Source: an uncultured Acetatifactor sp.
GTDB taxonomy: Bacteria > Bacillota > Clostridia > Lachnospirales > Lachnospiraceae
NCBI GenBank assembly: GCA_910586215.1
Contig: CAJUGH010000024.1
Span: 1 to 64,000 of the forward strand
Direction: 5' to 3'
DNA length: 64,000 nt
The translations under genes were made by a program, and so were the position numbers. Under the pieces are notes generated by a model that worked only from the letters and a program-made list of their open reading frames with translations, was not told where the DNA came from and did not search any database. Within the stretch, counting starts at the first letter, position 1, and every line of letters begins with the position of its first letter. Of this stretch, positions 8,943 through 17,284 are shown piece by piece.

Positions 8943-9075
8943 GTTGCTGTTCACGGCCACAACAACCGATGCGCACCAAACGCCAAATGCAGGCGTCCTG
9001 GCACATAACAGTCCCGGGTTAGTCACGCAAAAGATGCGTGACAACACCTCGCGGCACCATCCCGTGAAAAGCAAC
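8943..9075 (+). repeat. Family A dispersed repeat, copy A3, with terminal inverted repeats
   Basis: Begins GTTGCTGTTCACGG and ends CCGTGAAAAGCAAC, a 14-base terminal inverted repeat with one mismatch. Inside are GATGCGCACCAAA, a GCAGGCGTCC segment and AGTCACGCAAAAGATGCGTGAC followed by AACACCTCGCGG. This size and layout resemble a MITE. It lies between the kinase stop and the ABC exporter start. Confidence 0.8.
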
Positions 9076-9255
9076 TCCAGTTCTTCTCTTATCTTGTACA
9101 TTTTAGCATATCTTCCCGGCATAAAAAAATTCGCGCACCAATGGTATCCCATTCTGCACGAATCGTTGATCCCTGTTTTGCAGTCCCTGTGGCCCGGCCT
9201 TCCCTGCAGCCGCTGCATATATCATCCCTGCCCGCAATTCCTGCTGTCCTGTCCC

Positions 9256-9990
9256 TCACTCCTGCGCCAGCGGCAGGGTCACTTCCGTGGCAAATACCCC
9301 GTCCTCAGCCTGGCGGTTCAAATAGCCATGATACTTCTCCACTATGCTGTCTATGCGCAGCAGGCCCAGTCCATGGTCTGCCCCCTTGCTGGAGAAGAAA
9401 CCCATCCCTGCCTTTTTCGCCTTCCCAGCCATGGAATTGGTCACGCAGATGTAGAACTGCTTTTTCAAGATATCCACATAGATCCGGATAAAACGGTCTT
9501 CCCGTGGTACCTTCTCACAGGCTTCCATGGCATTGTCCAGCAGGTTCCCTATGAGTATGGACAGATCCACCCCGGAGATTCCCACATCCCTGGGCGCAAT
9601 GGCAGTGGCATCCACCTGGATCCCCCTCTCCCGGATCAGGGTCAGCTTGCTGTTCAAGATGGCATCCACCATCACATTCCCTGTCTTCAGCACCGTATCC
9701 ACACCGGCCAGGTCTTCCTCCAGCCGCTTTAGGTACTCCTGCGCCTCCGCATACTGGCCCAGGCCCAGATGGGCCTTCAGCACCTGCATATGATTGTGGT
9801 AGTCGTGCCGCCAGCCCCGCATCCTGCGGTACATGGACTCCACCTCGCCGTAATGGCGGTTCACCATCTCATCCTGCATCTGGTTTACCTTGCGCAGCAC
9901 ATATCTGGGGAGAAAAAATATCCACAGGCTGATGTTGCCTGCCAGTACCACCCCCACAATGATCCACATGACTTCCATTCTGACCGTCAA
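9256..9990 (-). CDS. Minimal GHKL sensor histidine kinase
   Basis: AgrC/VirS-type kinase of only 244 residues. A single membrane helix (about residues 8-28, WIIVGVVLAGNISLWIFF) precedes the dimerisation helix with phospho-acceptor His in RGWRHDYHNHMQVLKAH. The ATPase core has N-box LIGNLLDNAMEAC and G-box GADHGLGLLRIDSIV. Relatives normally carry five or six sensor helices, which are missing here. It sits 18 bases downstream of a LytTR response regulator, so the two form one operon. The start may be TTG 9990 (GGAAGGTGGG just upstream) or ATG 9978. Confidence 0.88.
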   Translation of the reverse strand: MTVRMEVMWIIVGVVLAGNISLWIFFLPRYVLRKVNQMQDEMVNRHYGEVESMYRRMRGWRHDYHNHMQVLKAHLGLGQYAEAQEYLKRLEEDLAGVDTVLKTGNVMVDAILNSKLTLIRERGIQVDATAIAPRDVGISGVDLSILIGNLLDNAMEACEKVPREDRFIRIYVDILKKQFYICVTNSMAGKAKKAGMGFFSSKGADHGLGLLRIDSIVEKYHGYLNRQAEDGVFATEVTLPLAQE

Positions 9991-10008
9991 CCCACCTTCC
10001 GTCCTGGA

Positions 10009-10731
10009 CTATACCAGTGCGCCCTTGCCGTCCTTGTAGAATGCCACAAATGCTTCATTGACCTGGCGGTATACATACCGGCTAAGGGGAACCAGCCGCC
10101 CGTCATCCAGCACCAGTTCTGTCCTTCGCACTGCTGCCACATGCTCCAGGTTCACCAGGTAAGACCGGTGACATTTCACGAATTGTTTCCCCCCGGACAA
10201 CAGTTCCTCCAGGGCACCAATGCTGCACTTCAGGCACAGGCTTTCCTTCTCCAGGTACAGCGTACACTGGTGACCAGTGGCCTCCGCATACCAGATCTTC
10301 CTCCGTCCTATGCCGGCCATGCCCTGGTCTGTGCATAACAGCAGCTTCTCCTCCGGCTGCCTGCCCTCCCATACCCGGTCCAGCACGGCGAACAGCCTGT
10401 CCTTCTTCACAGGCTTTACCAGGTAATGGAGGGCCGCCACATCATAACCATATGACATATACTCCTCATATCCCGTGACAAACACAATGGGTACTGTCTG
10501 ATCCTGTCCCCGGATCCTGGCCGCCAGGTCACAGCCGTTTATTTCCCCCATCTCGATATCCAGCATCACCAGGTCATAGGCCCTGTCATCCTCCCAGGCA
10601 AATAAAAAGCCCTCTCCGCTGGGGAAAAAAACTATATCTGCCCGAACACCGGCTGTTGCTGCCCACTCCTGCACATATTGGCCCAGAAGCTGTCTCTGGG
10701 CTGCCTCATCGTCACATATTGCGATCCTCAT
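10009..10731 (-). CDS. LytTR-family response regulator
   Basis: The receiver domain has the acidic pair in IAICDDE, phospho-acceptor Asp58 (LVMLDIEM) and the Lys in HYLVKPVKKD. A C-terminal LytTR DNA-binding domain (about residues 135-235) contains IWYAEATGHQCTLYL and FVKCHRSYLVNL. It is expressed ahead of the GHKL kinase at 9256-9990, the usual arrangement of AgrA/AgrC-like pairs. No AgrD-type peptide gene was found beside them. The targets are unknown. Confidence 0.92.
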   Translation of the reverse strand: MRIAICDDEAAQRQLLGQYVQEWAATAGVRADIVFFPSGEGFLFAWEDDRAYDLVMLDIEMGEINGCDLAARIRGQDQTVPIVFVTGYEEYMSYGYDVAALHYLVKPVKKDRLFAVLDRVWEGRQPEEKLLLCTDQGMAGIGRRKIWYAEATGHQCTLYLEKESLCLKCSIGALEELLSGGKQFVKCHRSYLVNLEHVAAVRRTELVLDDGRLVPLSRYVYRQVNEAFVAFYKDGKGALV

Positions 10732-10794
10732 GGTATCCTATGCTCCAGATTCCTTACCCTTTCCAATATAAAACATACTGCCAGCAGGTACCAA

Positions 10795-10826
10795 AATCAA
10801 AAATCCTCTGCAGGCGAGCCTGCATC
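10795..10826 (-). terminator. Terminator after the flippase gene
   Basis: The perfect palindrome TGCAGGC-GA-GCCTGCA on the plus strand gives, on the minus strand, a 7-bp stem followed by GAGGATTTTTGATTTT. It lies between the flippase stop and the response regulator start. Confidence 0.6.
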
Positions 10827-10919
10827 GGATTCATTGACCTTTTGACCCTGGTATCATATATTATATAGCACAAGACATCCTCTGTCAAACACATGTTCCA
10901 ATGAAACAGGAGAGTTGTT

Positions 10920-11030
10920 TGGTTACTTGTTGCCTTGAACGGCATGGCCGTGAAAAGTAACACATCACATGGCGACAGTTCAGACAGCGCCATTCGTAAA
11001 GCTGCGCCCATGGCGCTGTCCGCTGCTGCG
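10920..11030 (+). repeat. Repeat fragments (families A and B) at the 3' end of the flippase gene
   Basis: GTTACTT...AAAGTAAC (10921-10961) is a short family A-like palindrome. It is followed by CAGTTCAGAC and GCCATTCGTAAAG, GCGCCCATGGCGCT and CCGCTGCTGCGCAG, which align with family B at 61024-61080. The family B part overlaps the last 16 or so codons and the stop codon of the flippase gene. Confidence 0.65.
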
Positions 11031-12119
11031 CAGGTATCCTCTCACGGCCTGGATCCGGTTCCCCGGCTGGGTGGCGATCATCTCCTGTATGGCACGCTCC
11101 CTGGCCTGGCGTCTGGTGCGCAGGTGTACGAAAATGGATACGGTAAAACTGACCAGCAGGAATGCATAGAAACTGATGCCCCGGGATACCAGCATGGCCG
11201 GCATTACCAGCCCGCTGCCAAATACAGCCGTGAAAGCTGACACAAAACCGCCTTCGGCCGGTCCCACCGCCCCTGGCAGGGGCAGGTTGCATACCGCCAG
11301 GGTCAGCATAGCCTGAAGACCTGCCACCTGGATCCAGCCCTGTCCTGACAGCCCGAAAGCCAGGTAGACCATCCAGGGTACGGAGAACAACATTCCCAGT
11401 TGGACCAGACACAGAAGCAGTACCTGGACAGCCAGGCCCGGATTGGCTTTCACACAGGCCGCACCCCTGGCATATTCTGCCAGCTGCTGCTCCAGCTTCG
11501 CCCGCATGGCACCAGGATTCCTAAGCAGATGGAGCCTCTCCAGGATGCGTAAGATTCCTTCACAGATCTGCCTGGACACTCCCGGCAGGAACATGACCAT
11601 CAGCATCCCGGCCGTGAGCAGGATCATCATACCCGCTCCGTAGAACAACAGCAGATCAAATCCTTTCCCCAGGTTCCTGGCCTCAGGACACAGCATCCAG
11701 ATACCCATTCCCCAGACCAGCGTGGCTGTCTGGTAGCAGGCTGCGATCAGCATCATGTTCAAGGCACCGTGGGCCGCCGGAATCTGGTCCTTGCTCATAT
11801 AGTAGATCTGGGCAGGCTGGCCCCCCGTGGCAGAAGGGGTAATGGAACTTACATAGAAACCCACAAAAGAATATCCCAGGCACTGGCGGTAAGATATCCT
11901 GTGTCCCAGCCTTCCCAGAATCTTGTGGGAACACATGGCCTCGCAGCCCACATAGCCGAACATCAGTGCCAGCCCTCCCAGCAGGAACTGCGGTCTCACA
12001 TGTTTCATGCTGTCCCACAGTAGTCCCATGGACTGTCCCTTCAGCAGCACACTGCCTGTCACTCCCATCATCACCGCCAGAAGCAGCAGCCCCATCCATT
12101 TCTTCTTCCCCTGCATCAT
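10980..12119 (-). CDS. Flippase-like integral membrane protein (LPG synthase TM / UPF0104)
   Basis: A polytopic membrane protein of 379 residues with about eight helices. It bears the family motif SSITPSATGGQPAQIYY, typical of the membrane domain of lysyl-phosphatidylglycerol synthase and its stand-alone relatives, which are thought to move lipids or lipid-linked sugars. The ATG at 12119 overlaps the TGA of the diacylglycerol glycosyltransferase upstream (ATGA), which suggests coupled translation. It could therefore act on the glycolipid made by that enzyme, which is inference. The last residues (SGQRHGRSFTNGAV) and the stop are encoded by a family B repeat. Confidence 0.85.
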   Translation of the reverse strand: MMQGKKKWMGLLLLAVMMGVTGSVLLKGQSMGLLWDSMKHVRPQFLLGGLALMFGYVGCEAMCSHKILGRLGHRISYRQCLGYSFVGFYVSSITPSATGGQPAQIYYMSKDQIPAAHGALNMMLIAACYQTATLVWGMGIWMLCPEARNLGKGFDLLLFYGAGMMILLTAGMLMVMFLPGVSRQICEGILRILERLHLLRNPGAMRAKLEQQLAEYARGAACVKANPGLAVQVLLLCLVQLGMLFSVPWMVYLAFGLSGQGWIQVAGLQAMLTLAVCNLPLPGAVGPAEGGFVSAFTAVFGSGLVMPAMLVSRGISFYAFLLVSFTVSIFVHLRTRRQARERAIQEMIATQPGNRIQAVRGYLRSSGQRHGRSFTNGAV

Positions 12120-13324
12120 ACAGCCGCCCTCCCTGCCATACTGTTCGCCATACAATTCGCTTTGCTACCTGCAATTCCATTTGCCATGTTGTACACAATT
12201 CCATTTGTCACGGCACCTGCCTGGGAACGCACTCCCCTGCGTCCAGAGATGGCTTCCATCAGCCCTGGCAGTTCTTCTGTCTGTAACTGCCGCTTCAGGT
12301 ATCCCATCCTGGCCCTGGCCCTGTGAAGCCGCTCCTGGTCTGACAGGATCTCCCGGATCTCCCCTGCACAATTTCCACTCCCTGCCACCCAGCCCATGCC
12401 CATCTCACACATCCAGCGGGCATTGTTGCACTCCTGCTGCAGGGTAGGGGGCCAGGCCAGGATCGGTACCTGTGCAAAAATAGCCTCGAACAGGGTGATC
12501 CCGCCCGGTTTGGTTACAATCAAGTCTGCCTTCTCCATGTAGTCCCACACCTGGCTGGTATAGCCGATCACCTGGATATGGGAAAAACGCCCCTGCATGT
12601 GTTCATACAACCTCTGGTTGTGACCCGTGATAAGGGTGGTGTGGGTGTCCGGCAGGCGGTCCAAGGCTTCATAGAAAGCATCCTCCCTGGGCAGAAGCCC
12701 CAGGCCGCCTCCCATGATCAGCAGTTCCCGCTGCTTCTCCCCGCCCTGGTGGGACAGATGACGGAATTCCTCCCGTACCGGTATGCCCGTGACACGTACC
12801 AGAGCCGGATCCACCCCTTTATCTGCCAGGCCAAGACACACCTCCCTGCTGGGTACCAGATAACAGTCCGTATGCCGGTTGATCCACTCCGGATGGGAAG
12901 TCACATCGGTGACACAGGTAATCAAGGGAAGGTCCAGCCCGGCCTTCTCTTTCAGCCCGGCTTTCTCCTTCAGTCGTGATACAAGCTGCGCACACAGGGG
13001 ATGGGTGGCAATGACCACATCCGGGCATCTGGCGGCCAGCAGTTCTGCCAGCCGGTCCAGAAGCAGGCCCTCAAAAGGCGGTCTGGCATCCGGATGGCCC
13101 AGGGATGTGAGTTTATAATATAGATTGAACAGACAGCTCCCACGGGAGACCATCAGACGAAAAGCTTTATACCAGGCTTCTGAAACTTTCGGCGCAGCAT
13201 AGGCAGGGAAATCCACGACCTCCACCCGGGCATCGGGATATCCCTCCAGGATCTGCTGCCGCAGGGACAGGGAAGCCATCCAGTGTCCCATTCCAAATTT
13301 TCCAGTTAAGATGCAAACATTCAT
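12116..13324 (-). CDS. MGDG synthase/UgtP-like diacylglycerol glycosyltransferase
   Basis: GT28-type enzyme predicted to add a hexose from a UDP-sugar to diacylglycerol at the membrane face, making glycolipid anchors. The start MNVCILTGKFGMGHW holds the glycine-rich acceptor loop. Downstream are a substrate-pocket region around PVREEFRHL, the GGGLGLLP turn and the nucleotide-sugar motif VTKPGGITLFEA. At 402 residues it has the usual length. I choose ATG 13324 because GGGGGTATAGGC precedes it; the in-frame codons further upstream run through a hairpin. It overlaps the flippase-like gene by 4 bases. GT28 enzymes with this motif set include UgtP and MGD synthases; the exact sugar is not readable. 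Confidence 0.88.
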   Translation of the reverse strand: MNVCILTGKFGMGHWMASLSLRQQILEGYPDARVEVVDFPAYAAPKVSEAWYKAFRLMVSRGSCLFNLYYKLTSLGHPDARPPFEGLLLDRLAELLAARCPDVVIATHPLCAQLVSRLKEKAGLKEKAGLDLPLITCVTDVTSHPEWINRHTDCYLVPSREVCLGLADKGVDPALVRVTGIPVREEFRHLSHQGGEKQRELLIMGGGLGLLPREDAFYEALDRLPDTHTTLITGHNQRLYEHMQGRFSHIQVIGYTSQVWDYMEKADLIVTKPGGITLFEAIFAQVPILAWPPTLQQECNNARWMCEMGMGWVAGSGNCAGEIREILSDQERLHRARARMGYLKRQLQTEELPGLMEAISGRRGVRSQAGAVTNGIVYNMANGIAGSKANCMANSMAGRAAV

Positions 13325-13351
13325 GCCTATACCCCCTGTGAAGACTCTTAT

Positions 13352-13379
13352 AACAGTCCAGTGCCCTGTCTGGACTGTT
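13352..13379 (-). repeat. Inverted repeat upstream of the glycolipid synthase
   Basis: AACAGTCCAG and CTGGACTGTT face each other across 8 bases, 28 bases before the glycosyltransferase start. There is no T-run, so it is not a clear terminator. The arms resemble the AACAGTTCAG ends of family B. Confidence 0.6.
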
Positions 13380-13503
13380 ACAGTCTCTTCTGTCATGTAC
13401 AGGATCAGTATAGCCACTCTTTCTAAAATGCAACCGAATACAAAACGAAAGGATTTTTAAAGAAATCCATATAGTTCTTTTTAGATCCAGCAGGAAGATA
13501 TGG

Positions 13504-15123
13504 TCAGGACCTCCACTCCCCATATACCCCCAGGAAAGCCAGGGTTGGTGCTATCCTGGCATCCAGGATGCGGATCCGCAGACGGTCTGTCTCTACTTTC
13601 CCCAGGTCCACATTTTTCCGGTATCCAATGACTGTGCCCTCCGCTATCTGCCGGAAGTCCCCGTCCACCCAGGCATCCACTGCAAAACGCTCCACTCGCT
13701 GGCCCAGAAGCAGATTCTCCTTCAGGACCAGGCGGCTGGCCCTTACCGGCTCCTTCCATGTCAAGGTAATCCTGGACTCCCGGACACCGTCTGCCGTCCG
13801 GAAGCAGGCGTCGTATGTATCCCGCCGCACATTCTCAATGCCATATCCCTCCAGGCAGGTGTCACAGGTAAGGGCTGCCTGTTCCACCAGATTCACCCGG
13901 TAAGTCTGCCTTAGGTACTCCCCCAGTTCATGGAGCCTGGCCACATCCGCCGGGCCGACCAGTCCCTCCCGGTCCGGCGCAATGTTCAGCAGGAAAGTGG
14001 CATTGCCCCCCACAGAATGCTCATAGACATGAACCAGTTCCTCCAGGGACTTCACCTTCTCATCCTCCCAGGCATGGTAAAACCATCCAGGCCGGATGGA
14101 CGTATTCACCTCTGCGGGATACCAGATCAGATCCTGTTCATCCCATAGCACCTGCCTGCTTCCCAGATCCAGGTCGCTGGCCGTGATCTCACGCTGTCTG
14201 AAAGACGTCTCATCTGCCTGCTGGCTGTTCTCCGCAATCTTCTCCGTGTCTGCCGCCCTGGCTGGCACCACGCTCCACTCGGAGGGCCTGGTACGGCCTG
14301 CCTCGTTCCCACACCAGCGCACGTCCGGCCCGCAGACGCTGATACAGGCCATAGGCTGGAGGTGCCTCACCGTATCGTAGTACCGCTTCCAGTCGTAAAC
14401 CTGTTTCCTGCCATTCTTCCCCTCGCCGCAGGCACCGTCAAACCACACGGCGAAGATATCCCCGTAGCCTTCCAGCAGTTCCGTCAGCTGGTTCACAAAA
14501 TAGTCATCGTACTCCTTCCCGCTTCCATAGGAGGGATGATTCCTGTCCCAGGGAGACAGGTAGACCCCGAAGGCAAGCCCCGCCTCCTTACAGGCTTCTG
14601 AAACCTCCCGCACCACATCCCCCCTGCCATCCCTGTAAGGACTGGCGGCCACCGAATGCCTCGTATACCTGCTGGGCCACAGGCAGAAGCCGTCATGGTG
14701 CTTGCAGGTCAGGATCAGTCCACGCATCCCGGCATCCTTCGCCACTGCCACCCACTGGCGGGCATCCAGCCTGGACGGATGGAAGATCTCCGGGGACTCC
14801 GTGCCATCCCCCCATTCCCTGTCCGTAAATGTATTCACGGTAAAGTGGATAAACCCATAAAATTCCATCTGCTGGTGCCGTAGCTGCCGCGCAGAGGGCC
14901 GTACCTGCACCAGACGCCTGTCCAGGGCATCCAGGCTTTCCGGGCTGTCCAGGATCGGCAGACTGCCCGAGGTTGCCGGGCCGGCTCCGCTTTCCGTCCT
15001 GGAAGCACCTGCTGGTCCGGCTTCCCCTCCCGGTAAGGGAACCTCTTCCCGTCTGCTTTCCTCCCTTGGCCCGGCCAGATCCCGCCGTTTGAAATCTTCC
15101 ATTTCTTCCATATGAATATCCAT
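13504..15123 (-). CDS. Alpha-L-fucosidase, GH29
   Basis: Hydrolyses terminal alpha-L-fucose from glycans. The TIM barrel contains ILTCKHHDGFCLWPS, GVYLSPWDRNHPSYG and the nucleophile Asp in IFAVWFDGACGEG. A C-terminal beta domain (last 130 residues) begins near DTCLEGYGIENV. The N-terminal 60 residues form a Gly/Pro/Glu-rich linker with no signal peptide, so the enzyme is probably cytoplasmic and acts on imported oligosaccharides. I start at ATG 15123 (AGAAAGG 7 bases upstream). The glycolipid synthase follows after 180 bases. It stands divergent from the Y-family polymerase gene. The substrate linkage (GH29-A or B) cannot be settled by reading. Confidence 0.88.
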   Translation of the reverse strand: MDIHMEEMEDFKRRDLAGPREESRREEVPLPGGEAGPAGASRTESGAGPATSGSLPILDSPESLDALDRRLVQVRPSARQLRHQQMEFYGFIHFTVNTFTDREWGDGTESPEIFHPSRLDARQWVAVAKDAGMRGLILTCKHHDGFCLWPSRYTRHSVAASPYRDGRGDVVREVSEACKEAGLAFGVYLSPWDRNHPSYGSGKEYDDYFVNQLTELLEGYGDIFAVWFDGACGEGKNGRKQVYDWKRYYDTVRHLQPMACISVCGPDVRWCGNEAGRTRPSEWSVVPARAADTEKIAENSQQADETSFRQREITASDLDLGSRQVLWDEQDLIWYPAEVNTSIRPGWFYHAWEDEKVKSLEELVHVYEHSVGGNATFLLNIAPDREGLVGPADVARLHELGEYLRQTYRVNLVEQAALTCDTCLEGYGIENVRRDTYDACFRTADGVRESRITLTWKEPVRASRLVLKENLLLGQRVERFAVDAWVDGDFRQIAEGTVIGYRKNVDLGKVETDRLRIRILDARIAPTLAFLGVYGEWRS

Positions 15124-15250
15124 GTCAATGCCTTTCTGCATGTTAAAAATTGTAGCTTCATCACCTGGCCACAACTTACACAGTACCCCATTTTCATGGA
15201 CAAAGCAAGCGAAAGTTGTTACGCGGAATATATTTCGCAAAAACAGGATG

Positions 15251-15276
15251 CAATCGAACAGGCATTCTGTTATAAT
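15251..15276 (+). promoter_or_regulatory. LexA-like SOS box and -10 element
   Basis: CGAACAGGCATTCTG (15255-15269) resembles the Gram-positive LexA box CGAAC-N4-GTTCG with an imperfect right half. It abuts a perfect -10 TATAAT (15271-15276) ahead of the Y-family polymerase gene, so a bound repressor would block the promoter. Damage induction would fit the gene. The weak -35 (TGCAAT region) also fits a regulated promoter. Confidence 0.5.
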
Positions 15277-15396
15277 GTCCTTAGGAAACTTTGCAGGGTA
15301 CCAGCCAGACCTGGACAGATCTGGAGATGCAGGGAAAGAAATACACTGTTTTGGGGCAGACTATATGCATACGGGCAGGGAGGAAGGAGGCCACAC

Positions 15397-16860
15397 GTGG
15401 ATAAGAATCACATTTATTTCGCAATCGACTTAAAATCTTTCTATGCATCTGTGGAATGCATAGAGCGGCAGTTGGATCCCCTTACCACAAATCTCGTGGT
15501 GGCAGATGCCTCCAGGACGGAGAAGACTATCTGCCTGGCCGTGTCGCCCTCCCTGAAGGCCCTGGGCATACCTGGAAGGGCAAGGCTCTTCCAGGTGATC
15601 CAGCGGGTACGGGAAGTAAATGCAACTCGCAGGTCCAAGGCTCCCGGTGGACAGTTTACCGGTTCTTCCTGCTCTGCCCCGGAACTGGCTTCCCACCCGG
15701 AACTGGAACTCTCCTTTCTGACTGCCACGCCCAGGATGGCCTTTTACCTGGAATACAGCACTATCATTTACAACATTTATATGAAGTACATCGCCCCGGA
15801 GGACATGCATGTGTACTCCATTGATGAAGTGTTCCTGGATGCGACACAGTACCTGCAGACCTACGGGATGACGCCCAGGGAACTGGCTTCCACCATGGTA
15901 CAGGATGTTTTCCACCAGACGGGAATCACCGCAACCGCGGGTATCGGCACGAACCTGTACCTTGCCAAGGTTGCCATGGACATCGTGGCCAAGCATGCGG
16001 AGCCGGACCAGAACGGCGTCCGCATAGCACAACTGGATGAAATGAGTTACCGAAAGCTGCTATGGAACCACCGCCCTCTCACAGACTTCTGGCGGGTGGG
16101 GCACGGTTACCGGAAGAAACTGGAGGCCGCCGGACTCTTTACCATGGGGGACATTGCACGCTGCTCCCTGGGGGGAGACCGGGAGTACCATAACGAAGCG
16201 CTTCTCTACAACATGTTCGGGGTCAATGCGGAGCTTCTGATCGACCACGCCTGGGGGTGGGAGCCTGTCACCATGGATCTGATAAAAGCCTACAAGCCGG
16301 AATCAAACAGCATCAGTTCCGGCCAGGTACTGCACTGCCCCTACGATGCAGAAAAGGCAAAGCTGATCGTGCGGGAGATGACAGATCTCCTGGTCCTGGA
16401 CCTGGTGGATAAGAAGCTGGTGACAGACCAGATCTTTCTGGCCATCGGATATGATGCCGGACAGAAGGTTCCGAAACCCGCCCAGGGAACTGCCAGCCTG
16501 CACCGCCTAACCTCCTCCACCCAGATCATCACAGATGCCATGATGAACCTGTATGACCGGATCATTGACCCTGGTCTCCTCATCCGCCGTGTAACCATCG
16601 GGGCAGGCCACCTGGTGGATGAGACCCAGGTCCAGGAGACTGAGGCCTTCGAACAACTGGACCTGTTTACGGATTATGCTGCCCTGGAAAAAGAACGGAA
16701 AGCAGAAATGGAACGGCTTGCCAGGGAGAGGAGACTACAGGAAGCCATGCTGTCTGTGAAAAAGAAATTCGGGAAAAATGCCATCCTAAAAGGCATGAAC
16801 CTGCAGGAAGGCGCCACTACCAGGGAACGGAACCGCCAGATTGGAGGACATAAAGCATGA
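15397..16860 (+). CDS. Y-family DNA polymerase, UmuC/DinB-like
   Basis: Translesion polymerase. The palm-domain carboxylates are in IYFAIDLKSFYASVE and YSIDEVFLDAT; a helix-hairpin-helix region and a little-finger domain (KPESNSISSGQVL onward) follow. At 487 residues it is longer than DinB (about 350-410) and matches the UmuC-like group of Firmicutes. The start is GTG 15397, with AGGAAGGAGG 6 bases upstream; the open frame extends 95 codons further without a plausible start. Its stop overlaps the YolD gene start by 4 bases. A LexA-like box lies upstream (15251-15276), suggesting SOS control. Confidence 0.92.
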   Translation: MDKNHIYFAIDLKSFYASVECIERQLDPLTTNLVVADASRTEKTICLAVSPSLKALGIPGRARLFQVIQRVREVNATRRSKAPGGQFTGSSCSAPELASHPELELSFLTATPRMAFYLEYSTIIYNIYMKYIAPEDMHVYSIDEVFLDATQYLQTYGMTPRELASTMVQDVFHQTGITATAGIGTNLYLAKVAMDIVAKHAEPDQNGVRIAQLDEMSYRKLLWNHRPLTDFWRVGHGYRKKLEAAGLFTMGDIARCSLGGDREYHNEALLYNMFGVNAELLIDHAWGWEPVTMDLIKAYKPESNSISSGQVLHCPYDAEKAKLIVREMTDLLVLDLVDKKLVTDQIFLAIGYDAGQKVPKPAQGTASLHRLTSSTQIITDAMMNLYDRIIDPGLLIRRVTIGAGHLVDETQVQETEAFEQLDLFTDYAALEKERKAEMERLARERRLQEAMLSVKKKFGKNAILKGMNLQEGATTRERNRQIGGHKA

Positions 16861-17270
16861 ATCCAGAAGATACCCATAAATATGACGGCATCCTCCATCT
16901 TCCCCATCCTGTATCCAGAAGATATCCCCAGATGCCGCTTTCAAACCGTGCGGCCCAGTTTTCTCCATTTGCCGCCCTTACCGGACATGAAGCCGCCATC
17001 CGGGAGACAGCACGCCTGACAGATTCCTTTGTGGAACTGGGGGAGGACCAGAAGGCCCAGGTGGATGAGCAGCTTCGGTGGATCCAGGAAAACCTGGCAC
17101 AAAAGCCAGCGTGTGAGATTACCTATTTCCAGCCGGATGGGAAAAAGGATGGCGGAAGTTACATAACAATCCGCGGCAGGGTGAAGAAAATAGATGCATA
17201 TACGCACCAGGTTATTTTTACGGATGGGACGGTTATTCCCATTGCGTCTATTTTTTCCATCGAGTTGTAG
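16857..17270 (+). CDS. YolD-like protein
   Basis: A 137-residue protein of the YolD-like family, which regularly sits beside UmuC-like polymerases in Firmicutes. The conserved MPLSNRAAQFSPFAALTGHE element is at about residues 26-45, and a C-terminal beta domain (GGSYITIRGRVKKID, VIFTDGTVIPI) follows. Its ATG overlaps the polymerase TGA (ATGA), so the two are coupled. The biochemical role of YolD is not established; an accessory function in translesion synthesis is inferred from the pairing. Confidence 0.92.
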   Translation: MNPEDTHKYDGILHLPHPVSRRYPQMPLSNRAAQFSPFAALTGHEAAIRETARLTDSFVELGEDQKAQVDEQLRWIQENLAQKPACEITYFQPDGKKDGGSYITIRGRVKKIDAYTHQVIFTDGTVIPIASIFSIEL

Positions 17271-17284
17271 GCCAGCCTTTACCC

